Assembly (NCBI GenBank): GCA_038528235.1
Contig: JBCBEX010000016.1
Coordinates: forward strand, 1-61,166
Origin: JBCBEX01 sp038528235
GTDB taxonomy: Bacteria > Bacteroidota > Rhodothermia > Rhodothermales > Rubricoccaceae
DNA length: 61,166 bases
Direction: 5' to 3'
Below, piece after piece: positions 42,167-49,433 of this stretch. The translations under genes were made by a program, and so were the position numbers. Position 1 is the stretch's first letter, and each line of letters starts with the position of its first letter. The notes below the pieces were generated by a model, which saw only the letters and a program-made list of their open reading frames with translations, was not told where the DNA came from and did no database searches.

Positions 42167-45100
42167 ATGCCCTCGACGCTCGCCACCGTCCAGGCCCGCC
42201 TCGCCGACACCGACTTTTTCGCGGAGGTCCGCGCCCGCGCCGTCACGCTCACCGACAGCGCACTACGGTTACGCGGGACAGTCGGCTCGCTCCCCGCGTT
42301 CGTCCTTGCGGACCTCGCCGCGCACACCGAGCGGCTCGTCGTGGCGATCCTGGCGGAGCGCGAGGCGGCGAGCTATCTCCGCAGCGACCTCGAACAACTC
42401 GTCGCAGACCCGGCGGATCTGCTCCACCTCCCTCCCACCGGGCAGCACCCGTACGATGCCGGGCAGGTTGCGGACCCAACGCCCATCGCGCAGCGGGCCG
42501 ACGTGCTCCAGCAACTCCGCGAGGGCTTCGCGGGCATCCTCGTCACGAGCGTCGATGCGCTAAGCGATCTCGTCCCGCAGCCCGACACCGTTGCCGATGA
42601 GACGCTGGCGATCCGCCCCGGCGACGAGATCGACCCGCAGGACCTCATGGCACGGCTCGTCGAGCAAGGGTTCGAGGCCGTCGAGTTTGTCAGCACGCAG
42701 GGCGAGGTCGCGATTCGCGGCGGCATCCTCGACGTGTTTCCGTTCGCGGGAGACTACCCCGTCCGCATCGAGTTCTTCGGCGACGAGATCGACGGGCTGC
42801 GCGAGTTCGACCCAGCGACGCAGCGTTCGCTCGCGACGCTCCCCGTCGCGCGCCTCGTCCCGAACCTCGACGCCGCGACGACGGGCTCGTTCACGCCGCT
42901 CTTCACGCACCTTCCTGACGATCCACTCCTCGCGCTCTTCGACAGCCAGCGCCTCGCCGAGCACGCGCAGAACCGCTATACCGAGGCGGCGGAGGCCTAC
43001 GAGGAACGTCTCCGCGACGCCGACACGGACGTCGAGGTCGCCGCTGCCGCGAAGCTCGCACCGCCCGAAGCACGCTATCTCACGGGCGACGCGCTCACGC
43101 GGGTACTCGACCAGCACGGTCGTCTCCTTTTCGGCACATTCTCCGACGACGCGCCGACCGCGCTCGACCTCACCGCCGCGCCGCAGCCCGCGTTCAACAG
43201 CGACATGGGTCGGCTTCGGCAGGCCCTCACCGACAACCGGCGGCGCGACCTCGACACAGTCATCCTCTGCGACAGCGCCTCCCAGCGAGGCCGGCTCACC
43301 GAGTTGCTTACTGACGATGACCGCCCGCCTGACGCGACGCTCGTCGTTGAGTCTATCCACGAGGGTTTCGAGGTCCCAGCGGCAGGCCTTGCGGTTTACA
43401 CCGACCACCAGCTGTTTAACCGCTACCACCGCCCCACCGCGCGGCGTCGTGCGAAGTCGACCGGCGGGCTCAGCTTACGCGAACTCAAGACGCTCACGCC
43501 CGGCGATTTCGTCGTGCACGTCGACTACGGCATCGGGCAGTTCGCGGGGTTGCACAAGATCAAGGTCCGGGAGAAGCAGCAGGAGGCCGTCAAGCTGACC
43601 TTCCGCGATGGCGACGCGCTGTTCGTCAATGTGAGCGCGCTCCACAAGCTTCATAAATACAGTGGGAAAGAGGGTCATCAGCCTCGGCTGACTAAGCTCG
43701 GTACGGGTGCGTGGGAGCGGCTCAAGGCGCGCACCAAGAAGCGCGTTAAGGACATCGCACGCGACCTCATCCAACTCTACGCCAAGCGCAAGCAGTCGAC
43801 GGGTTTCGGCTTTCAGGCGGACACGATCTGGCAGCAGGAGTTGGAGGCGTCGTTCCCCTACGAGGACACGCCGGACCAGGCCGCGTCGGCGCAGGCTGTC
43901 AAGGACGACATGGAGCTGCCGATCCCGATGGACCGCCTCGTCTGTGGCGACGTCGGCTTCGGCAAAACCGAGATTGCGGTGCGCGCTGCGTTCAAGGCGG
44001 TGCAAGACGGCAAGCAAGTCGCAGTCATCGTGCCGACGACGATCCTCGCCGCGCAGCACGTCGAGACGTTCGCCGAGCGGATGAAGCGATTCCCCGTGCA
44101 GCTCGCTCAGCTTTCTCGGTTTGTTTCCACCGCTGAGCAGAGAGAGGTCGCGTCACTCCTAAAAGCAGGCGAGATCGACATCGTTATTGGCACGGTACGA
44201 CTTTTGTCCAAAGACATACAATTCAAAGATCTGGGCCTCTTGATCGTCGACGAGGAGCAAAAGTTTGGCGTATCAGCCAAGGAGAAGCTCCGGAAACTTC
44301 GGCCTGACGTCGACACCCTAACGCTAACAGCCACGCCTATTCCGCGAACGCTCCAGTTCTCGCTGATGGGCGCGCGCGACCTCTCGATCATCTCGACGCC
44401 ACCGCCTAACCGCCAGCCCATCGTCACAGAGATCCACGCCTACGACCAGGATCTTGTCCGCGACGCCATCCTCTACGAAGTCAACCGCGGCGGCCAGGTG
44501 TTCTTCGTCCACAACCGCGTGAAGAACATCGAGGAGGTCGCCGGGACGATCCGTGCTCTCGTCCCGAACGTCCGGATCCAGGTGGCGCACGGGCAGATGA
44601 AGCCGACCGTCCTCGAAGGCGTCATGCACGACTTCATGGATCGCAAGTTCGATGTGCTCGTCTGCACCAACATCGTGGAGAGCGGCCTCGATGTGTCGAA
44701 CGCGAACACGATCATCATCAACCACGCCGAGCGCTTCGGGCTGTCGGACCTGCACCAGCTACGCGGGCGCGTCGGGCGTCGCGGGGAGAAGGCGTTCTGC
44801 TACCTCCTCGTCCCGAGTGTCCACACGCTCACGCGCGAGGCCCGGCAGCGGCTGCGTGCCGTTGAAGAGTTCTCCGACCTCGGCAGCGGCTTCAACATCG
44901 CCATGCGCGACCTCGACATTCGCGGCGCGGGCGCCCTCCTTGGAGCCGAGCAGAGCGGCTTCATCGAGGACGTAGGCTACGAGACCTATCACCAGATTCT
45001 CGACGAGGCCGTGCAGGAGTTGCGCCGCGACGAGTTCCGTGAGGTGTTCGACGAGGAGGCCGCGCCGCCGCCGCTCGTCCGCGAGCCCAGTGTCGATATC

Positions 45101-45556
45101 GGCGAGGACGCGCTCATTCCGGAGGCGTTCGTCTCGAACCACTTCGAGCGACTCAACCTCTATCGTCGCCTCAGCGAAGCGTCACAGCCAGCGCAGGTAG
45201 ATGACCTCGCGCGTGAGTTGAAAGACCGCTTCGGCGCGGTCCCGAAGGAGGTGACGCACCTCCTGTCAGCAACGAAGCTCGGCCTCATGGTCACGCCGCT
45301 CCGGCTCCTCCGCGTGCAGCTCAAGAACGACCGGCTCTGGCTCGACATGCCGACGCAGGAAGAGGATCTCTACTTCTACGAGGTCGTGTTCAACCCCTTC
45401 CTCGAACGCCTCGCGGCGCAAAAGCGGCGGTATGTGTTACGTGACACCAAGAAGGGCCGCCTGCGTGCGATTATCCAGGACGTGAAGGACGTGGCGACGG
45501 CCGAGCGTATGCTGCAGCAGTTGCTGCCAGTCAAGGAGTTGGCCGAGGCGGCGTAG
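42167..45556 (+). CDS. mfd: Transcription-repair coupling factor Mfd
   Basis: 1129 residues, normal length. UvrB-like N-terminal region (GEVAIRGGILDVFPFAGDYPVRIEFFGDEIDGLREF), RNA-polymerase-interaction domain (LTPGDFVVHVDYGIGQFAGL), SF2 translocase with Walker A GDVGFGKTE (about 594), DEEQ box (about 695), TATPIPRTLQFSLMGARDLS and GRVGRRGEKAFCYLL, and a C-terminal TRCF domain. It removes stalled RNA polymerase and recruits UvrA. Within the translocase, about 44160-44280 is only 47 percent GC by my count against 67 percent just before it, and the conserved GTHRLL reads GTVRLL. Confidence 0.97.
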   Translation: MPSTLATVQARLADTDFFAEVRARAVTLTDSALRLRGTVGSLPAFVLADLAAHTERLVVAILAEREAASYLRSDLEQLVADPADLLHLPPTGQHPYDAGQVADPTPIAQRADVLQQLREGFAGILVTSVDALSDLVPQPDTVADETLAIRPGDEIDPQDLMARLVEQGFEAVEFVSTQGEVAIRGGILDVFPFAGDYPVRIEFFGDEIDGLREFDPATQRSLATLPVARLVPNLDAATTGSFTPLFTHLPDDPLLALFDSQRLAEHAQNRYTEAAEAYEERLRDADTDVEVAAAAKLAPPEARYLTGDALTRVLDQHGRLLFGTFSDDAPTALDLTAAPQPAFNSDMGRLRQALTDNRRRDLDTVILCDSASQRGRLTELLTDDDRPPDATLVVESIHEGFEVPAAGLAVYTDHQLFNRYHRPTARRRAKSTGGLSLRELKTLTPGDFVVHVDYGIGQFAGLHKIKVREKQQEAVKLTFRDGDALFVNVSALHKLHKYSGKEGHQPRLTKLGTGAWERLKARTKKRVKDIARDLIQLYAKRKQSTGFGFQADTIWQQELEASFPYEDTPDQAASAQAVKDDMELPIPMDRLVCGDVGFGKTEIAVRAAFKAVQDGKQVAVIVPTTILAAQHVETFAERMKRFPVQLAQLSRFVSTAEQREVASLLKAGEIDIVIGTVRLLSKDIQFKDLGLLIVDEEQKFGVSAKEKLRKLRPDVDTLTLTATPIPRTLQFSLMGARDLSIISTPPPNRQPIVTEIHAYDQDLVRDAILYEVNRGGQVFFVHNRVKNIEEVAGTIRALVPNVRIQVAHGQMKPTVLEGVMHDFMDRKFDVLVCTNIVESGLDVSNANTIIINHAERFGLSDLHQLRGRVGRRGEKAFCYLLVPSVHTLTREARQRLRAVEEFSDLGSGFNIAMRDLDIRGAGALLGAEQSGFIEDVGYETYHQILDEAVQELRRDEFREVFDEEAAPPPLVREPSVDIGEDALIPEAFVSNHFERLNLYRRLSEASQPAQVDDLARELKDRFGAVPKEVTHLLSATKLGLMVTPLRLLRVQLKNDRLWLDMPTQEEDLYFYEVVFNPFLERLAAQKRRYVLRDTKKGRLRAIIQDVKDVATAERMLQQLLPVKELAEAA

Positions 45557-45677
45557 GTCGCTGGCCGTCGGCTTTCGAACGTTGAGACATTCGTTGACAG
45601 GCCGATCTGTATCCTTTCGGGGTGCTGCCTCGTCTGGCCTGGTGCAACTCGTTTATTCGTGCACATCTCCTCATCCC

Positions 45678-46895
45678 ATGTCCCGTCTCCTTACCGTCGC
45701 TGCGCTTGCGTTCGTGGTCGCTAGCATCTGCTCGGCGCAAGACGCCCGCATCACCCGCACTTTCGATCTCCCCGCTTTCAACGCGCTTTCGGTCGGACAT
45801 GGCGTCACCTTCGAGCTTGAGCCTGGAGCTACCCAGCGCGTATCGGTCGAGGCGAGAGCATCCGACTTCGACCTCATTGAGGCGGTGGTGGAAGGCTCTG
45901 AGCTGGTCGTTCGTCCGTTGGACTGGCGCAATTCCCCGAGTGGGGTCGTCGTCCGGGTGACGGCACCTATGTGGTCGCGGATTGACGGTGGTGGCGGTGC
46001 TCGGGTGACGGCGCGCTTTGATCAAACAGCACCGTTGGCACTCGACCTCGGTGGCGGCGCCGTCATCGCGGCTTCGGGGTCGCTCGACGAGCTGACGGTT
46101 GAGGCCGGTGGTGGGGCGCGCATCGATGCCGAGGCGCTGGTGGTCAACGAGGTGCGCCTGAACGCGGCAGGTGGTGGGCGCGTCCGGCTCCCAGGTTCGC
46201 TTTACTTCCAGCCTGACGCCTCCTCAGGTGACACGCGCCTCTACACGACCGACGCGAATGACGTGGAGTTGCCTGATCCGTACATCGCCCGTGAGCGGAC
46301 GATTCGCACCGTTGGCAGCGGCGAAGCGGCGATGCAGGTGCGCACCGTAGGGTCGTTCAACGAGGTGTTCATCGGCGAGCGTCTGTCGGCCACCATCGTG
46401 GTCGGGCCTCAGCGCAGCGTGTCAGTCATGGCCGATGACAACCTTGTGGAGTATGTGGAAACCCAGGTACGAGATGGACGCCTCTATGTCTTTGCCCGCG
46501 AGCCGCTGCGAACGAGAACGGGCCTCAGCGCGACGATCACGGTGCCGGCCCTCGCGCGCCTCGAAACGGGCCCGGACGCCCAGGTTGCCGTGACCGACAT
46601 TGCCGCCGGCACGTTCGTCCTCCGCGAAGGGCCGCGAGCCATCGTGACGCTGGGCGGCACTGCCACGCGCCTCGACGCTGATCTCGACATCGATGCACAA
46701 CTGGAGGCGCGTGACCTCCGGGCTGAATCGGTTGTGATCGACGGTCAGAGCCAGATCAAGGCGGTCGTCTCGCCGTCGGAATCAGTACGCGCACGGTTGT
46801 ATTTCAACACCGACGTGTGCTACACGGGCAACCCGAGCACCGTTCGGAAGTCGGGGCCGGGGGGCGACTACGCCAAGCTCCGACCTTGCGACTGA
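45678..46895 (+). CDS. Exported double DUF2807 (GIN domain) protein
   Basis: 405 residues from ATG 45678, where the signal peptide (MSRLLTVAALAFVVASICSAQ) begins. Two beta-helical head domains of the DUF2807/GIN type: the first opens RTFDLPAFNALSVGHGVTFELEPG, the second VGSFNEVFIGERLSATIVVGPQRSVSVMADDNLVEYVETQV. Such proteins are common in Bacteroidota envelopes and are of unknown function; the fold is thought to be adhesive. It ends 27 bases before a perfect parS site. Confidence 0.85.
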   Translation: MSRLLTVAALAFVVASICSAQDARITRTFDLPAFNALSVGHGVTFELEPGATQRVSVEARASDFDLIEAVVEGSELVVRPLDWRNSPSGVVVRVTAPMWSRIDGGGGARVTARFDQTAPLALDLGGGAVIAASGSLDELTVEAGGGARIDAEALVVNEVRLNAAGGGRVRLPGSLYFQPDASSGDTRLYTTDANDVELPDPYIARERTIRTVGSGEAAMQVRTVGSFNEVFIGERLSATIVVGPQRSVSVMADDNLVEYVETQVRDGRLYVFAREPLRTRTGLSATITVPALARLETGPDAQVAVTDIAAGTFVLREGPRAIVTLGGTATRLDADLDIDAQLEARDLRAESVVIDGQSQIKAVVSPSESVRARLYFNTDVCYTGNPSTVRKSGPGGDYAKLRPCD

Positions 46896-46921
46896 CGCGC
46901 CCGGTGACGCATGCTCCGCGA

Positions 46922-46937
46922 TGTTTCACGTGAAACA
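46922..46937. other. parS: parS centromere site 1 (perfect)
   Basis: TGTTTCACGTGAAACA, an exact 16-bp match to the ParB-binding parS palindrome, in the spacer between two convergent genes. A second perfect copy is at 49467-49482. Together with recF and the candidate oriC it marks the region as origin-proximal. parA and parB are not in the window. Confidence 0.95.
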
Positions 46938-46951
46938 CCGGCACCGAAGAT

Positions 46952-46971
46952 CGGGGCTGTAGCCTCGTTTT
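46952..46971 (+). terminator. Possible weak terminator of the DUF2807 gene
   Basis: cggggc-tgta-gcctcg followed by TTTT: a six-pair stem with one wobble and a short T-run. It lies between the convergent DUF2807 and WYL genes. Confidence 0.35.
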
Positions 46972-46978
46972 GGGGGGT

Positions 46979-47959
46979 TCAGGCGTACTGCTTCGCCAGC
47001 GAGAGCGCCTTCTCGCGGACCCGGTCCTTAAGCACCTGTGGTTCGAGCACATCGGCGTCGGCACCCCATCGGAGGAGCCAGCGGGCTACGTAGTCGGGGT
47101 TCTCGAAGTAGAACGTCACCTCCGTGCCCCCGTCGCGCTGGACCTCCTCCTCGATGTCGGCGGGCACGCCGCGCCGTGCCCAGCGGTAGGCGCGCTCAGC
47201 AAACCAGACGCGCATGCGGAGGTTGTTCGGGCTCGTCCCCCGCTCTCGGAGGTGGTCCATCAGGTCGAAGCTGCGCGGGCGCTCGAAGGTGCGCATCCGC
47301 ACCTTCATCGCCCGGATACGGTCGAGACGGAAGTTTCGGATGTCGTCGCGCAGTTGGTCGTAGGCGATGAGGTTCCAGTGGTCGGCGTAGTAGACCAGCC
47401 CGAGTGGGTTGACGTTGCGCTCCGTCACCTCGTCACGGCTCAAGACGTAGTAGTCCATCTTGACGACGCGCTGCCGGGCAACGGCTTCCGAGAGCGCGTA
47501 CCACTTGCCCTCCTCTTCGTCATTGGCACCCGTCGGATTCATGTCCTGCAAGTACGGCGTCAAGACGGTGCTTTCCTGCAACCGATCGATGTAGGAGCGT
47601 ACCTGTTCGGGCAGCACCGAGCGGATTTTAAGCGCCACGGCATCGGAGTCCGACTTGAGCGAGGCGTCCGGTTGCAGCTTGGCGAACTCCAATCCCACCA
47701 GCAGTGTGGCGGCCTCGCGCGCCGAGAACATCAGCGGGGGGAGCTGATAGCCTTCGAGGATCTCGTAGCCCCCACCCTCTGCATAGGTCAGCGGCACGCC
47801 TGATTCGCCTAGTGTGCGGAGGTCGCGGAAGATCGTCCGACGGCTCACGCCAAAGTGCTCCGCGAGATCGCGGCTGGTCATGTTGGGCCGGTTCTGCAGC
47901 AGCAGCACCAACGCAAACAGGCGCTCAGTCTTGTTGAGGGAGCGATCGGACTTGGACAT
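46979..47959 (-). CDS. WYL-domain transcriptional regulator (YafY type)
   Basis: 326 residues. N-terminal winged helix (LNKTERLFALVLLLQNRPNMTSRDLAEHFGVSRRTIFRDLRTL), a YafY-type middle, and a WYL domain (about 165-240: KWYALSEAVARQRVVKMDYYVLSRDEVTERNVNPLGLVYYADHWNLIAYDQL). WYL domains bind ligands or nucleic-acid ends and often regulate DNA-damage or defence genes. It diverges from the outer-membrane barrel gene, a possible target. A TAGCTTTC element lies 26 bases upstream of its ATG. Confidence 0.9.
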   Translation of the reverse strand: MSKSDRSLNKTERLFALVLLLQNRPNMTSRDLAEHFGVSRRTIFRDLRTLGESGVPLTYAEGGGYEILEGYQLPPLMFSAREAATLLVGLEFAKLQPDASLKSDSDAVALKIRSVLPEQVRSYIDRLQESTVLTPYLQDMNPTGANDEEEGKWYALSEAVARQRVVKMDYYVLSRDEVTERNVNPLGLVYYADHWNLIAYDQLRDDIRNFRLDRIRAMKVRMRTFERPRSFDLMDHLRERGTSPNNLRMRVWFAERAYRWARRGVPADIEEEVQRDGGTEVTFYFENPDYVARWLLRWGADADVLEPQVLKDRVREKALSLAKQYA

Positions 47960-47984
47960 GGCGGTGGGGTGGACAGCGGAGACC

Positions 47985-47992
47985 GAAAGCTA
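47985..47992 (-). promoter_or_regulatory. Candidate -7 promoter element for the WYL gene
   Basis: TAGCTTTC on the minus strand, seven of eight positions of TAnnTTTG, 26 bases before the ATG. On the plus strand a TACCTTGG (48071-48078) lies 32 bases before the divergent barrel gene. Confidence 0.3.
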
Positions 47993-48109
47993 CGCGCCGA
48001 CGCGAAAACGTGGCGGACCACAGGCGCGGGGGCGATCCCGAATGGGACCCGAAACCCCAGTAGGTCCTGGTACCTTGGGGGCGTTCGCTCCTACGCCTCC
48101 GCTACTCCG

Positions 48110-48766
48110 ATGCTCCCCATTTTGCCGGTTCTACGAAGCATTGCGCTAGTCTTGCTCCTCGCGTTTTCAGGCTCCCTCGCCCACGCTCAAACCGCGTTGC
48201 GCGGCCACCTCGGCGTGAGCGGGTTTACCGTCGTCGGAGGCGAGTCGCCGGGGGACCGTTCCCCATTTGTGTTTCCGACAGCAGGGCTGATGCTACAGCG
48301 CCGCCTACCCGTGGCGAGGCAAGTAGCCGTCGAAGTCGGACTCTTCTACGTGGGAAAGGGTGCCACATCCGAGGGGCAAATCAGCATTGACGGGGGTCCG
48401 CTCGTAGACGCAACCACCGAGCTCAGGCTTGCCTACCTAGACGTTCCGATCCTGGCGCGTGCCGATGTCAAGTTGAGCCCGGGGGTGACGGTGGGGCTCA
48501 TCGGTGGGGTGACGTTCGAGTTTCTCTTGGATGAAGGCATCGAAGTCATTGCGGACGGCGATCGCCGAACGGGCATCATTACCACAGACAATTTCAACGG
48601 GACCTCGGTTGCAGGCCAGATCGGCGGGGCCCTCGGCATTGAGCGCTACGAGGTTTCCGTCCGCTACCACCGCAGCATGAGCGACGTCACGAGCGACGAT
48701 GCAGACGCTGTGTTTGCCGACCTTCGGCACAGCGGCGTAATCGTCTCGCTCAGCTATCGACTCTGA
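48110..48766 (+). CDS. Outer-membrane beta-barrel protein (PorT-like)
   Basis: 218 residues from ATG 48110, where the signal peptide (SIALVLLLAFSGSLAHAQ) begins. The mature part has the strand-turn pattern of eight-stranded outer-membrane barrels of Bacteroidota: LRGHLGVSGFTVVGGE, VAVEVGLFYVGKGATSEG, LAYLDVPILARADVKL, VSVRYHRSMSDVT, and a final aromatic-poor end VIVSLSYRL. It resembles the PorT/outer-membrane barrel superfamily; a specific role cannot be given. It ends four bases before the stop of the convergent rsmG. Confidence 0.75.
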   Translation: MLPILPVLRSIALVLLLAFSGSLAHAQTALRGHLGVSGFTVVGGESPGDRSPFVFPTAGLMLQRRLPVARQVAVEVGLFYVGKGATSEGQISIDGGPLVDATTELRLAYLDVPILARADVKLSPGVTVGLIGGVTFEFLLDEGIEVIADGDRRTGIITTDNFNGTSVAGQIGGALGIERYEVSVRYHRSMSDVTSDDADAVFADLRHSGVIVSLSYRL

Positions 48767-48770
48767 GGCC

Positions 48771-49427
48771 TCACGTCCGCGCAGGGTCGGTCACATGCAG
48801 ACGGACTTTCTCGTCGAAGTAAGCCGGGCCCAGCAGCGGCTGCAGCGGCGTCTCTTCGATGCAAAGCTTCGGGCGTCGCTTCGTGAGCACAGCGACCTCA
48901 TTGCGAAGGTCGCCACCTTTGAGACAGAGCAAGCCTGGCGTCCAGTCGTTCTCGCCGAATGGCACATCGAGTACGATGCGGCTCCGCTCGTACCACCGCC
49001 AGAGCGCGTCGAGGGGTGCGGTGGCGCGCGAGACGGCATAGTGGGCCTGCCCGCGCCACTTCTCTGCGCGGGTGTGGTGGACGTGCACGTTCGTGAGCCG
49101 GAGTTGGCTTGCCATGTCTTCGATGGCGCGGAGCTTCTTGAGCGTACTGTCCACGAGGTGAAACGTCACGCCTGGAAAGCGAATGGCGAGGGGTATACCT
49201 GGCAGCCCCCCTCCCGTCCCGAAGTCGGCGACCGCGCAGCCGTCGGGGAAACGGTGTTCGGCGAGGGCGAGGCTGTGCAGGATATGCCGCTCGAAGACGA
49301 CGGCCGGGTCCGTCGTTCGTGAGATCAGGTTGACCCGTGCGTTCCAGTCAAGGAGCAGGCGCTCGTAGTCGGCGAGTTGCTCACGCTGTTCGGGCGTGCA
49401 GGCGTCGAGCGGATTCCAAGAGCTCAT
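48771..49427 (-). CDS. rsmG: 16S rRNA (guanine-527-N7) methyltransferase
   Basis: 218 residues. SAM-binding Rossmann fold with VADFGTGGGLPGIPLAIRFPG (about 65-85), HLVDSTLKKLRAIEDMA and the family signature VSRATAPLDALWRWYERSR. It methylates G527 of 16S rRNA; loss gives low-level streptomycin resistance in other bacteria. It starts six bases after the mnmG stop, forming the classical gidA-gidB operon near the origin. Confidence 0.96.
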   Translation of the reverse strand: MSSWNPLDACTPEQREQLADYERLLLDWNARVNLISRTTDPAVVFERHILHSLALAEHRFPDGCAVADFGTGGGLPGIPLAIRFPGVTFHLVDSTLKKLRAIEDMASQLRLTNVHVHHTRAEKWRGQAHYAVSRATAPLDALWRWYERSRIVLDVPFGENDWTPGLLCLKGGDLRNEVAVLTKRRPKLCIEETPLQPLLGPAYFDEKVRLHVTDPART

Positions 49428-49433
49428 GTGCGT

